A stretch of DNA of 64,000 bases from Micromonospora sp. BL4 (GCF_003667505.1 NZ_RCVJ01000030.1:34019-98018); one strand, 5' to 3'; numbered from the stretch's first letter, positions 35,501-44,248 are shown. Numbers and translations are program-made. Notes: generated from the sequence alone by a model not told the origin.

Positions 35501-36202
35501 TCAGTCGCGACGGCTGCCGCGGTCCTCGAACTCGTACGTGGTGGTCAGGGCCTCCGGCAGGTCGGGGACCAGGGCGTTGGTGCCGTCCACGACCTGGACG
35601 TAGCGCCTGCCCTGAAAGATCGAATAACTGCCGTCCGGGACCTGCTCGATCGTGAAGAGCTGCGTCCGCGCGCCCGGGTCACACACCCGCCCGCGGACGC
35701 TGCCCGGTGCGGCGTCGTGCACGACGGTCATGCACACCTGGCTGGCGCCGCGCGCCGAGGCCAGCATGATCCGGAACTCGTCCCCCTCGGGGCGCAGGAC
35801 CCACAGGGCGCGGTCGTCGATGCCCTGCTCGGTGGTGGCCCGCACCCGGTCGTCGTCCCGGCCGACCGCCAGCGCGGCCCGACCGATGCCGGGCACCACG
35901 ATCAGGACCTGCCGCCGGCCACCGAGGATGTCCTGCGGTCCGGCCGAGGCCGTCGCGGATGGGACGACCGACGGCGGGACCGAGCCCGCAGGGCCGGCGG
36001 CCCGGTCCGGCGCCTGGTCTCGTGCCGGCAGCAGCGCGACGCCAGCGGTCACGACCAGCAGCGCCAGCCCCGCCCCGTAGACGGCGGTTCGGCGCCGCCG
36101 GCGGCGCTCGCCACGGCGGCGCAACGTGCCCGCCGCGGGCAGCGTCGTGACTCGGCGGACCGCGTCGGCGATCGCCGTCAGGTCCTGGTGCGGATCAGTC
36201 AT
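35501..36202 (-). CDS. Membrane protein, putative anti-sigma partner of the SigE-family factor
   Basis: Protein of 233 residues with a cytoplasmic N-terminus of about 37 residues rich in Arg (RRRGERRRRRR), one membrane helix (about 39-59) and an extracytoplasmic part of about 170 residues. The outer part starts with a Pro/Ala/Ser spacer and continues with a beta-rich domain (RRQVLIVVPGIG, EFRIMLASARG, SYSIFQGRRYVQVV) carrying two cysteines. No zinc anti-sigma motif HxxxCxxC is present. Its first codons overlap the sigma gene by 8 bp, so the two are cotranscribed. Short cytoplasmic tail plus sigma neighbour suggest an anti-sigma factor or signal protein, but this is inference. Confidence 0.75.
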   Translation of the reverse strand: MTDPHQDLTAIADAVRRVTTLPAAGTLRRRGERRRRRRTAVYGAGLALLVVTAGVALLPARDQAPDRAAGPAGSVPPSVVPSATASAGPQDILGGRRQVLIVVPGIGRAALAVGRDDDRVRATTEQGIDDRALWVLRPEGDEFRIMLASARGASQVCMTVVHDAAPGSVRGRVCDPGARTQLFTIEQVPDGSYSIFQGRRYVQVVDGTNALVPDLPEALTTTYEFEDRGSRRD

Positions 36203-36695
36203 GGGAGGTTTCCTCCTGCCGCGCCTCGTCCAGCATTCCGGCCATGGCTCTCCGGCCGCGGGCGAGGTACGTCTTCACGGTCCCGACGGGCGCCTGCATC
36301 TCGGCTGCCACCTCGGCGACGCTGAGATCGTTCAGGTGGTGCAGCACGACGGCGCGGCGCTGGTTGGCGCTTAGCCGTTGCAGCGCCTGGAGCAGGGCGA
36401 CATGGTCCTCGTTGAGTCCGGGCACGCTCTGGTCGACGGCGGCCCGACGGTGCGCGCGGATCCGGTTGAACGTCTTGCGCCAGCTACTCACCGCGGCTCG
36501 GGAGGCGACCCGGCGGACCCACGCCTCGGGGCTGTCCGCCTCGCGTACCGTCGGCCAACGCTGCCAGGCCCGGGTGAAGGCCTCGGCGACGGCGTCCTCC
36601 GCCTCGCTACGGTTACCGGTGAGGGCATAGACGTGACCCACGATCCGGCCGGCGCAGGCCGCGTAGAGGGCGTCGAACTCCTCGGCGTCACGCAT
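36195..36695 (-). CDS. SigE-family RNA polymerase ECF sigma factor
   Basis: Sigma factor of 166 residues. Region 2 is EEFDALYAACAGRIVGHVYAL and SEAEDAVAEAFTRAWQRW (about 3-52), including the usual D-A-V-A-E-A-F core-binding stretch. Region 4 is LQRLSANQRRAVVLHHL, SVAEVAAEM and PVGTVKTYLARGRRAM (about 105-155). Length and sequence fit the actinobacterial SigE-like ECF group. The stop is inside the next gene (8-bp overlap), the candidate anti-sigma. It is divergent from the S8 peptidase gene at 36877 across 181 bp, so the peptidase may be in its regulon. No clear ECF -35/-10 pair is seen in that gap. Confidence 0.92.
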   Translation of the reverse strand: MRDAEEFDALYAACAGRIVGHVYALTGNRSEAEDAVAEAFTRAWQRWPTVREADSPEAWVRRVASRAAVSSWRKTFNRIRAHRRAAVDQSVPGLNEDHVALLQALQRLSANQRRAVVLHHLNDLSVAEVAAEMQAPVGTVKTYLARGRRAMAGMLDEARQEETSHD

Positions 36696-36876
36696 CTGAC
36701 CTGCGCTTTCCGAGGTCTCGTCCCGTGGTCACCGGCGCATGTAACCGGGAGGGAGACCGGGTCGCGCCCGCGCGGTGTGCGATTGTGGCGACCGTCACAC
36801 ACCAAATGATCAACCCGCCGACCGTGCCAGACGTCATCGTGCCGCCCCGGGAGAGGCCCGTGGCGGAGAGGACGAT

Positions 36877-39800
36877 GTGCGACGACGGCAACGACGCGCC
36901 CTGACAGCCGGGGTGCTCGCGACAGCGCTGGCGGCGGCGGGCCTCACGGCCGCTCCAGCGGACGCGCAGGAGAAGCCGGCGGCGGCGGTCTCCGGACCGC
37001 GCGGCACCTTCACGTTGATCACCGGGGACCGGGTGTCGCTGGACGCGGGCGGCCAACTGCGGATCGAGCGGGGACCGGGACGGGCCGGCATGCGGTTCGT
37101 GAGCAGCCGGGAGGCCGGCCACCAGTACGTCATCCCGGTCGACGCGATGCCGATGCTGCGCGACGGGCGGCTCGACCGGAGGCTGTTCGACCTCACCGCG
37201 CTCGGCGAGTTCGGCTACGACGACCGGACGGCGGAGTTGCCGCTGCTGGTGGCGTACCCGGAGAACATGGCGGCGCAGGCGCGGTCCGCCGCAGCCGGAG
37301 CCGCGCGGGTACGGGCCGACCTGCCCGCCGCGCACGCGCTGGCCGTGCGGGCGGGCCTGGACGACCGGGCCGAGCTGTGGTCGTCACTCACCCGCGGCAC
37401 GTCGTCGGCCCGCGCGCTCGCCGCCGGGATCACCCAGATCTGGCTGGACGGCAAGCGCCGCGTCTCCCTCGATCGCAGCGTGCCGCAGATCGGCGCGCCG
37501 ACGGCCTGGCAGGCGGGCTTCGACGGTGACGGCGTGACCGTCGGGGTGCTGGACACCGGCATCGACGCCAGCCACCCCGACTTCGCCGGGCAGATCGCCG
37601 CGATCCACGACTTCACCGGCGGGAACGACCCCGGCGACACGGTCGGCCACGGCACCCACGTGGCGTCGACCATCGTGGGCAGCGGCGCCGCCTCCGGCGG
37701 CCGGTACCGCGGCGTGGCACCGGGCGCGAAGCTGGTCGTCGGCAAGGTCTGCGCCACCACGGAGTGCCAGGACTCGGACATCATCGCCGGGATGCAGTGG
37801 GCCGCGCCGCAGGCCCGGGTGATCAACCTGAGCCTCGGCGACACGGACACGCCGGCTCTCGACCCGCTGGAGACCGCGGTCCAGGACCTCAGCCACCGGT
37901 ACGGCACCCTCTTCGTGGTGGCCGCCGGCAACGAGGGCAAGCCGAAGTCGGTCATGACGCCGGCCTCCGCTGACGACGCCCTCGCCGTCGCCGCGGTCGA
38001 CGCCGACGACCAACGGGCCTACTTCTCCAGCCGCGGTCCCCGCGTCGGCGACAACCACATCAAGCCCGAGATCAGCGCGCCCGGCGTCGACATCGTGGCG
38101 GCCGCCCCCGGTGGCGGGTACGCCCCCATGTCGGGCACGTCGATGGCGACCCCGCACGTGGCGGGCTCGGCCGCCATCCTGGCCGGGCAACACCCGGACT
38201 GGTCCGGTTCTCAGCTCAAGGCTGCCCTGATGGGCTCGGTCAAGCCGTCCGTCGACGACAGCTTCTACGAGCAGGGCGCGGGCCGGGTGGACATCGGGCG
38301 TGCCGTCGCCCAGCCGGTCGCCGCCGAGACCGCCGCGATCGACTTCCCGGTCCAGCGCTGGCCCCACGCCGACGACACCCCGTTCTCCCAGGTTGTCGGA
38401 TACCGCAACGCGGGCACGGCTCCGGTCACCCTGTCGTTGACCGTCGGCCCGGCCCCCGCCGGCATGATCACTGTCAGCCCGGCCACCCTGGTCGTGCCGG
38501 CCGGCGGCCACGCCGAGGCGACGATCACCGTGGACACCCGGGTGGACGCCCCCGACGGCGTGTACCAGGGCGCGCTGACCGCGACCGGCGCCGGCGACCT
38601 GCGGGTACGGACGCCGTTCGCGCTCAACCGGGAGATCGAGAGCTACGACGTCCGGCTCGACCACACCGGACGCGACGGCAGACCGGCCAGGGAGTACGAG
38701 ACCGTGGCGGCGAACCTGACCACCGGCGAGTTCACCACCCTCGGCGGGCAACCCGGCGGCGGCACGATGCGGCTGCCCAAGGGCCGCTACGCGCTCTACA
38801 GCACGATCCACGACGGCAGCGCGTCGAGCCTGCTCGTGCAGCCGGTCCTGGACGTACGCGGCCCGGTCACCGAGGCGCTCGACGCCCGCACCGCCCGACC
38901 GGTCTCGCTGACCGTGCCCCAGCGGGACGCCGCAGCGCTCGCGATCAACGTCAGCGCGAACTGGAACGACAACTTCCGCTACCCGGGGGTCCAGCTCAGC
39001 GGGGTGTCGTTCGCGGACGTCTTCTTCGGCCGGATCGGGCCCGCCGTCACGGCCCCCGAGTTCGCGGCGACACTGGGCGTCGGGCTCGCCCGTCCTGGCC
39101 CGGACGGGACGTTCCGGAACAGCCCCTACACGTACGACCTCGCGTACGTGCGCCAGGGCGACATGTTCACGGGCCTGACCAGCAAGCTCTCCCCGAAGAA
39201 CCTGGCCACCGTCAAGACCACCTACCGGAGCCAGTCCAGCGCCGCGACCGCCACCCGCTTCCACCGTGCGGCCTCCCCCGGCGGCCCGGGCCCGATCGGT
39301 TCGAGCACCTCGTTCGACCTGCCGTTCCACGCCACCGAGTACCACAACACCGACGGCGGCCTCGTCTGGACGTCCACGTTCGTCGAGGGCGACAACGTCA
39401 CCACCCAGGAGTCCACCTTCCGGGCGGGTCGGACCTACCACCAGACCTGGAACGCGGCGCCGTTCGGGCCCACGGTGACCCAGCCCCCGGCCTGGTCGCC
39501 GCTCGGTTACGCGGGCCGCGACGGGGACACCATCTCGGTCGCGTCGCCGCCCCTCTTCGGCGACGCCTCCGGCCGCCCCGCCAGCCGTGACGACCTCCAG
39601 CTCCATTACCGCTTGTCGCGGAACGGCAAGGAGATCGCCACCGCCGACGGCTCGTACGCGGACTTCCCGGTGCCCGCCGGCAAGGCCACCTACCGCCTGG
39701 AGGCGACCGTCACCCGCGGCGCTCCGGACACCCTGTCGACGTCGGTCTCGGTGGCCTGGACGTTCACCTCGGCGCACACGTCGAAACCGGAGCCGCTGCC

Positions 39801-40104
39801 CTTGACGACGGCCCGGCCGACGCCCGCGTTGGACGACACCAACACGGCCCGGGCGGGCCGGGCGATGGCCATCCCCGTGGCGCTGGACCGGCACCCGGGT
39901 TCGGCGGCCGCGCCGAACCGGACGCTCGCCGTCTCCGCGTCGTTCGACGACGGCAGGACGTGGGTCGCCCTGCCGGTCCACCGTGGCGTCGCGCTGATCA
40001 CCCATCCGCGGCGGCCCGGCTTCGTGTCGCTGCGCATGACAGCTACCGACACCGCCGGCAACACGGTGACGCAGACGATCCAGCGGGCCTACCGGATCGC
40101 CTGA
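36877..40104 (+). CDS. Secreted S8 family serine peptidase (subtilase)
   Basis: Exported protease of 1075 residues. Signal peptide about 1-30 (LTAGVLATALAAAGLTAAPADA). Residues 35-195 are a prodomain-like region (TFTLITGDRVSLD, RLDRRLFDLTALGEFGYDD). The subtilase domain holds Asp226 (VGVLDTGIDASHP), His258 (VGHGTHVAST) and Ser422 (SGTSMATPHVAG). About 550 further residues are beta-rich, with no recognised catalytic motif. I start it at the GTG at 36877 with GAGGA just upstream; an earlier ATG adds a non-signal sequence. It resembles the second peptidase at 50695 throughout its length. It is divergent from the SigE-family gene and ends before a strong hairpin. It probably degrades extracellular protein. 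Confidence 0.92.
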   Translation: MRRRQRRALTAGVLATALAAAGLTAAPADAQEKPAAAVSGPRGTFTLITGDRVSLDAGGQLRIERGPGRAGMRFVSSREAGHQYVIPVDAMPMLRDGRLDRRLFDLTALGEFGYDDRTAELPLLVAYPENMAAQARSAAAGAARVRADLPAAHALAVRAGLDDRAELWSSLTRGTSSARALAAGITQIWLDGKRRVSLDRSVPQIGAPTAWQAGFDGDGVTVGVLDTGIDASHPDFAGQIAAIHDFTGGNDPGDTVGHGTHVASTIVGSGAASGGRYRGVAPGAKLVVGKVCATTECQDSDIIAGMQWAAPQARVINLSLGDTDTPALDPLETAVQDLSHRYGTLFVVAAGNEGKPKSVMTPASADDALAVAAVDADDQRAYFSSRGPRVGDNHIKPEISAPGVDIVAAAPGGGYAPMSGTSMATPHVAGSAAILAGQHPDWSGSQLKAALMGSVKPSVDDSFYEQGAGRVDIGRAVAQPVAAETAAIDFPVQRWPHADDTPFSQVVGYRNAGTAPVTLSLTVGPAPAGMITVSPATLVVPAGGHAEATITVDTRVDAPDGVYQGALTATGAGDLRVRTPFALNREIESYDVRLDHTGRDGRPAREYETVAANLTTGEFTTLGGQPGGGTMRLPKGRYALYSTIHDGSASSLLVQPVLDVRGPVTEALDARTARPVSLTVPQRDAAALAINVSANWNDNFRYPGVQLSGVSFADVFFGRIGPAVTAPEFAATLGVGLARPGPDGTFRNSPYTYDLAYVRQGDMFTGLTSKLSPKNLATVKTTYRSQSSAATATRFHRAASPGGPGPIGSSTSFDLPFHATEYHNTDGGLVWTSTFVEGDNVTTQESTFRAGRTYHQTWNAAPFGPTVTQPPAWSPLGYAGRDGDTISVASPPLFGDASGRPASRDDLQLHYRLSRNGKEIATADGSYADFPVPAGKATYRLEATVTRGAPDTLSTSVSVAWTFTSAHTSKPEPLPLTTARPTPALDDTNTARAGRAMAIPVALDRHPGSAAAPNRTLAVSASFDDGRTWVALPVHRGVALITHPRRPGFVSLRMTATDTAGNTVTQTIQRAYRIA

Positions 40105-40118
40105 CGCACGGCCGGTCC

Positions 40119-40150
40119 GGGGTGGACGGCGGCGGGTCGCCGTCCACCCC
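40119..40150 (+). terminator. Hairpin terminator after the first S8 peptidase
   Basis: A perfect 13-bp stem (40119-40131 / 40138-40150) with a 6-nt loop, with GGTCC and GGACC continuing outside it, 15 bp past the stop. The following 206 bp up to the TetR stop contain no credible gene. Confidence 0.75.
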
Positions 40151-40356
40151 GGGCCGGACCACGAGGGCAACCACAGCCGCCCCCGGGTCACGCCGGCCGC
40201 CCGCCGAACGCCCACCTGCGCACCTCGATGTCCGCGTAGCGGTCCGGGCGCGCGCCGTGCCCGGGTCCGGCGCCTGGACCAGCGCGGCCGTGCCCAGCCA
40301 GGTCGCGCCGTCGTCGCAGCCGGTTCCGGTGCGGCCACGACCGCCACGGCCGGTGA

Positions 40357-40947
40357 CTACCGCTGTCGGAGCAGCCCAGCGATGAGCAGCTCGACCAGGC
40401 GCCGGGCGTCGTAGTTGGGGTCGCTGTCGGCGCCGATACAGAGATTGCCGACGCCGCGCATCAGTTCGTACGCGTGCGTACCGGGGCGTATCTCGCCGGC
40501 CTCCGCGGCGGCGTCGAGCAGTTGGGTGCACACGGGCACGAGGCGGTCGAGGAAGTAGGCGTGCAGCGTGTCGAAGCCGGCGTTGTCGGGTTGCAGCGCG
40601 CCGGCGAGCCCGCGCTTGGTGACCAGGAAGTCGACGAAGAGGTCGATCCATCGCCCGAGGGCGGCGTGCGGGGTGGCGCTGCTCGCGAGCAGGGCCGGAC
40701 CGGCCTCGGCACAGGCCTCGACCTGATGCCGGTAGACGGCGATGATCAGATCTGCGCGCGTCGGGAAGTGTCGGTAGATCGTGCCCGTCCCGACGCCGGC
40801 CCTGGCCGCGATGTCGCGTACCGGCGCTTCGACACCGGATGTCACGAAGACCGCGGCGGCCGCGTCGAGCAGGGTCTTCTCGTTGCGTACGGCATCGGCC
40901 CGCTTGCGCTGGGACGCGCCCGCACTCCTGTCAGCCTGGGTCGCCAC
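40357..40947 (-). CDS. TetR family transcriptional regulator
   Basis: Repressor of 196 residues. The N-terminal helix-turn-helix is RNEKTLLDAAAAVFV, APVRDIAARAGVGTGTIYRHFPTRADLI (about 22-70). The C-terminal ligand and dimer domain (about 80-196) is of the type found in regulators beside oxidoreductases (LFVDFLVTKRGLAGALQ, NLCIGADSDPNYDARRLVELLIAGLL). It is divergent from the aldo/keto reductase gene, and two palindromes lie in the shared 152-bp gap, so it most likely represses itself and the reductase. The inducer is unknown; the ligand domain gives no specific clue. Confidence 0.93.
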   Translation of the reverse strand: MATQADRSAGASQRKRADAVRNEKTLLDAAAAVFVTSGVEAPVRDIAARAGVGTGTIYRHFPTRADLIIAVYRHQVEACAEAGPALLASSATPHAALGRWIDLFVDFLVTKRGLAGALQPDNAGFDTLHAYFLDRLVPVCTQLLDAAAEAGEIRPGTHAYELMRGVGNLCIGADSDPNYDARRLVELLIAGLLRQR

Positions 40948-40976
40948 GCTGTTCCTTCCGTCACCGACCTTGCTAA

Positions 40977-41018
40977 ACGGAACACTGTTCCGTATCGTTT
41001 AACGGAGCAAGGTTCCGT
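40977..41018. promoter_or_regulatory. Two TetR operators
   Basis: Operator 1 is the perfect 17-bp palindrome ACGGAACACTGTTCCGT (40977-40993). Operator 2, ACGGAGCAAGGTTCCGT (41002-41018), shares the same arms with two changes. Centres are 25 bp apart. They lie between the divergent tetR and aldo/keto reductase genes. Confidence 0.85.
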
Positions 41019-41099
41019 TTCCTCATGATGCCAGAGCAGGGACGGACGACCAAGCCAGCGTCACCACCCCAACGTCACCGAGCAGTGAAGGAACACGTC

Positions 41100-42119
41100 A
41101 TGCAGTACCGCACCTTGGGCCGCACCGGTGTCCAGGTCAGCTCTCTCGCGCTGGGCGCGATGAACTTCGGCAGGATCGGCCAGACGACCCAGGAGGAGGC
41201 CACCGCCATCGTCGACGCCGCTCTCGAAGCCGGGATCAACCTCGTCGACACCGCCGACATGTACGGCCAGGGCGAGTCGGAGCAGATGGTCGGCAGGGCC
41301 ATCGCCGGCCGCCGCGACGACATCGTGCTGGCCACGAAGGCGGGCATGCCCATGGGCGACGAGCGCAACCAGCAGGGCGGCTCGCGCCGCTGGCTGGTCA
41401 CCGAGTTGGACAACAGCCTGCGCCGTCTGGGCGTCGACCACGTCGATCTCTACCAGGTCCACCGGTGGGACCCGCGGACCAGCGACGAGGAGACGCTCTC
41501 AGCCTTGACCGACCTCCAGCGTGCCGGGAAGATCCGCTACTTCGGCTCCTCGACCTTCCCCGCGTACCGCATCGTGCAGGCCGAGTGGGCCGCCCGGGAG
41601 AACCACCTGAGCCGGTACGTCACCGAACAGCCCGGCTACTCGATCCTGCAGCGCGGAATCGAGACCCACGTCCTGCCCGTGACCGAGCAGTACGGACTCG
41701 GCGTGCTGGCGTGGAGCCCGCTCGCCTCGGGCTGGCTGTCGGGCGCGATCCGCGAGGGTCAGGAGATCGCCACCAACCGCTCCGCGTTCATGCCGCAGCG
41801 CTTCGACACCACCATCCCCACCAACCGCGCCAAGCTCGACGCCGTCGAGCAGTTGGCGAAGGTCGCCGACGCGGCCGGTCTGACGATGATCCAGCTCGCG
41901 CTCGGGTTCGTCACCGCACACCCCGCCGTCACCAGCGCGATCATCGGCCCCCGCACCATGGACCACCTGCACTCGCAGCTCGCCGCCGCGGACACCGTGC
42001 TCACCGCTGACGTGCTCGACGCGATCGACGCGATCGTCCCGCCCGGCGTCGACCTTGCCCCACAGGAGAAGTTCGACACCCCGCCCGCCCTGCTCGACCC
42101 GTCACTGCGGCGCCGCTGA
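41100..42119 (+). CDS. Aldo/keto reductase
   Basis: NADPH-dependent oxidoreductase of 339 residues with a TIM-barrel fold. The N-terminal MQYRTLGRTGVQVSSLALGAMNFG is standard, as are the catalytic NLVDTADMYGQGESE (Asp and Tyr of the tetrad), DIVLATKAG (Lys), and the His in HVDLYQVHRWDP. The coenzyme end shows ITAHPAVTSAIIGPR-like VTAHPAVTSAIIGPR. It belongs to the AKR group with yeast YPR1/aryl-alcohol type proteins, without certain substrate. I start it at the ATG at 41100; AAGGA lies upstream. It is under the two TetR operators, so it is likely induced by a small aldehyde, quinone or drug. Confidence 0.93.
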   Translation: MQYRTLGRTGVQVSSLALGAMNFGRIGQTTQEEATAIVDAALEAGINLVDTADMYGQGESEQMVGRAIAGRRDDIVLATKAGMPMGDERNQQGGSRRWLVTELDNSLRRLGVDHVDLYQVHRWDPRTSDEETLSALTDLQRAGKIRYFGSSTFPAYRIVQAEWAARENHLSRYVTEQPGYSILQRGIETHVLPVTEQYGLGVLAWSPLASGWLSGAIREGQEIATNRSAFMPQRFDTTIPTNRAKLDAVEQLAKVADAAGLTMIQLALGFVTAHPAVTSAIIGPRTMDHLHSQLAAADTVLTADVLDAIDAIVPPGVDLAPQEKFDTPPALLDPSLRRR

Positions 42120-42188
42120 TCGCTCCCGCGCCGGTCGGCCGGGCACGATCGCGCCGGCCGGAGCCGCCACCGCGTGGTCGGGCGACCG

Positions 42189-42587
42189 TCAGGCCTGCCG
42201 GCGGACGAACGGCGCGGTCTGGTCGGCGACGTCTCCGTACTCCGCCGGCAGCTGGGTGACCACCTGTTCGTAACCGGAGGGATCGAGGGCGTCCCGGAGG
42301 ACGTCGAAGACCGCCGTCACGCCGTCCTTCGCCGCGTCCGCGTCGAGGTCCGCCCGGCCGCTGACCCGGTCGACGAAGACGTCGAGGCCGAACCGTTCCG
42401 CGGTCTCGCTGCCGCCGAAGGCGTACGCCCGCAGCCCCGCGGGAAGCTGGCCGGCCAGGTCGCGCGCCTCCCCGCCGTCGATCCGTTCGGCCAGGGTGGT
42501 CAGCGTGGCCTGCGTGACGGCGGTCGCCTGCTCCGACGACATCCCGGATCGCGTCGCCACCAGGGTGAGGAACTCGTTGTCGTTCAC
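42189..42587 (-). CDS. DUF2267 family protein
   Basis: Small cytoplasmic protein of 132 residues. It begins MNDNEFLTLVATRSGM (GTG start at 42587; AAGG lies upstream) and continues with helices AVTQATLTTLAERIDGGEARDLAGQLP, FGLDVFVDRVSGRA, AVFDVLRDALDPSGYEQVVTQLPAEYGDV. This layout, with the pair of QLP elements, is the DUF2267 pattern, a repeated four-helix module. Its function is not known; family members are often near stress genes. It is convergent with the aldo/keto reductase and divergent from a 52-aa basic protein. Confidence 0.85.
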   Translation of the reverse strand: MNDNEFLTLVATRSGMSSEQATAVTQATLTTLAERIDGGEARDLAGQLPAGLRAYAFGGSETAERFGLDVFVDRVSGRADLDADAAKDGVTAVFDVLRDALDPSGYEQVVTQLPAEYGDVADQTAPFVRRQA

Positions 42588-42757
42588 CGTCCGACCTTCC
42601 TCTCGCCGTTGAAGCGGTCGAGTTCCCAGGCGCCGTGCCGACAAACGAGGTCACGCGCCGGGCTCATGGTGGCGGCGGTTTGCCGCGGATGCGCTCGGGA
42701 AGCCAGCGATCAGACAGGTGCGGAGCGCACCTGTGCCGTGGTTGAGGGGAGAGCGAC

Positions 42758-42916
42758 ATGGCGGACCGCGACAAGCTCCACGACATGCGCCAACAGGCCC
42801 ACAATGCGGGCATCGAGGGCAACTCGAAGATGACCGAGGACCAGCTCCGGCAGGCGCTGCGCAAGGTCGGCAAGGGCACCGAGCCGCAGATGGCCAAGCG
42901 GCAAGCCAAGGGCTGA
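42758..42916 (+). CDS. 52-residue basic protein with SAP/Rho-N-like helix
   Basis: Small gene with a strong ribosome-binding site (GAGGGGAGAG) before the ATG and a perfect hairpin 13 bp past its stop, which supports its reality. The product starts MADRDKLHDMRQQAHNAG and contains SKMTEDQLRQALRKVGKG, a helix pair like the Rho N-terminal or SAP module, then a Lys-rich end (MAKRQAKG). A nucleic-acid-binding or stress protein is possible. I do not know its name. It is divergent from the DUF2267 gene, with 170 bp between the two starts. Confidence 0.75.
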   Translation: MADRDKLHDMRQQAHNAGIEGNSKMTEDQLRQALRKVGKGTEPQMAKRQAKG

Positions 42917-42928
42917 CCTCTCGCGGTC

Positions 42929-42960
42929 GGCGCCAGCACCGAGCCTGCGGTGCTGGCGCC
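42929..42960 (+). terminator. Hairpin terminator after the 52-aa gene
   Basis: A perfect 13-bp inverted repeat (42929-42941 / 42948-42960) with loop AGCCTG, 13 bp past the stop. Confidence 0.8.
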
Positions 42961-43091
42961 ACCGCCGCGGACCGGCTCCCGGCCGTAGCACTCCTGGCCC
43001 CAGCGGGGGATTCCGTGGCGACACTCAGCAGAGCCTGGGCGAGCTCTTTGAGGTCGGCGCCCGTGCGGTGGTCGACGAGGAGGAACAGAAC

Positions 43092-43652
43092 ATGACCAGG
43101 ATCGGCATCATCATCGGCAGCACCCGGCCGGGACGGAACGGCGCGGCCGTGGGCAAGTGGGTGTACGACATCGCCAAGCAGCGCACGAATGTCGAGTTCG
43201 AGCTCGTGGACCTGCTCGACTACAAGCTGCCGCACCTGGACGAGGTGTACCCGCCGTCGATGGGCCAGTACCAGCAACCGCACACGCTGGAGTGGGCCAG
43301 GAAGATCGCGTCGTTCGACGGATTCGTCATGGTGACGCCGGAGTACAACCACTCGACGTCCGGCGCGCTGAAGAACGCGATCGACTTCCTCTACAGCGAG
43401 TGGAACAACAAGGCCGTCGGGTTCGTGAGCTACGGCTCGGTCGGCGGCGCACGGGCCGTCGAGCACCTACGGCTGATCTCCGCCGAGCTGCAGTTGGCCG
43501 ACGTGCGGTCCCAGGTGGCGCTGTCGCTCTTCACCGACTTCGAGAACTACAGCGTCTTCAAGCCCAACGACTTCCAGCGCGACGCGCTGAACCTGACCCT
43601 CGATCAGGTCGTGGCCTGGAGTCAGGCCCTCGCGCCCCTGCGAGCGAGTTGA
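43092..43652 (+). CDS. NADPH-dependent FMN reductase
   Basis: Flavodoxin-fold oxidoreductase of 186 residues. The phosphate loop GSTRPGRNGAAVG is at residue 10, the flavin region VTPEYNHSTSGALKNAID near 80, and VSYGSVGGARAVEHLR near 115; all are signatures of the NADPH-dependent FMN/azoreductase family. GAGGAGG stands 9 bp before the ATG. It could reduce FMN for flavin-dependent monooxygenases or reduce quinones and azo compounds. It is convergent with a MarR regulator whose divergent targets are luciferase-like flavoenzymes, so a supply of reduced flavin to them is possible but not proved. Confidence 0.92.
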   Translation: MTRIGIIIGSTRPGRNGAAVGKWVYDIAKQRTNVEFELVDLLDYKLPHLDEVYPPSMGQYQQPHTLEWARKIASFDGFVMVTPEYNHSTSGALKNAIDFLYSEWNNKAVGFVSYGSVGGARAVEHLRLISAELQLADVRSQVALSLFTDFENYSVFKPNDFQRDALNLTLDQVVAWSQALAPLRAS

Positions 43653-43701
43653 CGCCCCAGGTGCTCGCGGCACTGCTCCTGGCCGCGAATCTTCGCCTCC
43701 C

Positions 43702-44193
43702 TCATTCCTCGTCGTGCGGGTCGAGACGCGCGCGAAGCGCTCCCGCGATCTCGCCCGCCGCGACGAGCTGATCCGGTGTGAGGGCGTCGACGAAGAGTTC
43801 GCGGATGGCGCGCAGGTGCGGAACGGTGGACCCCTGGAACGCCTCGGCTCCGACCGGCGTGAGCAGCACCTCCGCCCCTCGGGGAACGGTGGGGCACTCC
43901 TGACGGCGGATGAGGCCACGCCGCTCCATCCGCCCGAGGTGGTGGGAGAGGCGGCTCCGTTCCCAACCGATGTGTGTCGCGAGTTCGGACGAGCGCATCT
44001 GCCGGTCCTGCGCCTCGCTGAGCGCGAGCAGGACGGCGTAGTCCCCCGGCGAGAGCGAGGACTCGACCTGGAGGCGGGATGCGAGCTGGGAGCGGAGTGC
44101 CGCCGTCGTCTCGATGAAGTCCCGCCAGATCCGTAGCTCCTCCGCGGTCGGCAGTTGGCGTCCTCTCCGCCGCTCGGGTGTGGCCCTTGTCAT
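43702..44193 (-). CDS. MarR family transcriptional regulator
   Basis: Regulator of 163 residues with the helix-turn-helix LATHIGWERSRLSHHLGRMERRGLI near 70-95 and the wing PRGAEVLLTPVGAEAF. The Cys in QECPTV near residue 100 could be a sensor. AAGGAG lies 6 bp before the ATG. It is divergent from the two luciferase-like genes and the shared gap contains two TTGAC palindromes, so this protein probably represses the operon and itself. It is convergent with the FMN reductase. The inducer is unknown, perhaps an aromatic acid as for many relatives. Confidence 0.92.
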   Translation of the reverse strand: MTRATPERRRGRQLPTAEELRIWRDFIETTAALRSQLASRLQVESSLSPGDYAVLLALSEAQDRQMRSSELATHIGWERSRLSHHLGRMERRGLIRRQECPTVPRGAEVLLTPVGAEAFQGSTVPHLRAIRELFVDALTPDQLVAAGEIAGALRARLDPHDEE

Positions 44194-44207
44194 CTACGTC
44201 TCCTTGG

Positions 44208-44248
44208 TTGACGTGTCAATTGGCAGGTTAGCATCATTGACGCGTCAA
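44208..44248. promoter_or_regulatory. Two MarR operators
   Basis: TTGACGTGTCAA (44208-44219, arms TTGAC/GTCAA) and the perfect palindrome TTGACGCGTCAA (44237-44248) lie 29 bp apart between the divergent MarR and luciferase-like genes. Confidence 0.85.

Noticed and set aside
37384..40347. Long minus-strand open frame opposite the first S8 peptidase, and a similar one opposite the second at 50716-54165.
   Set aside because: Same GC-bias artefact. The opposite strand has signal peptide, triad and ribosome-binding site.
40151..40356. Open frames in both directions between the first S8 peptidase and tetR.
   Set aside because: No ribosome-binding site or family likeness; the frames extend from shadows of the neighbouring genes.
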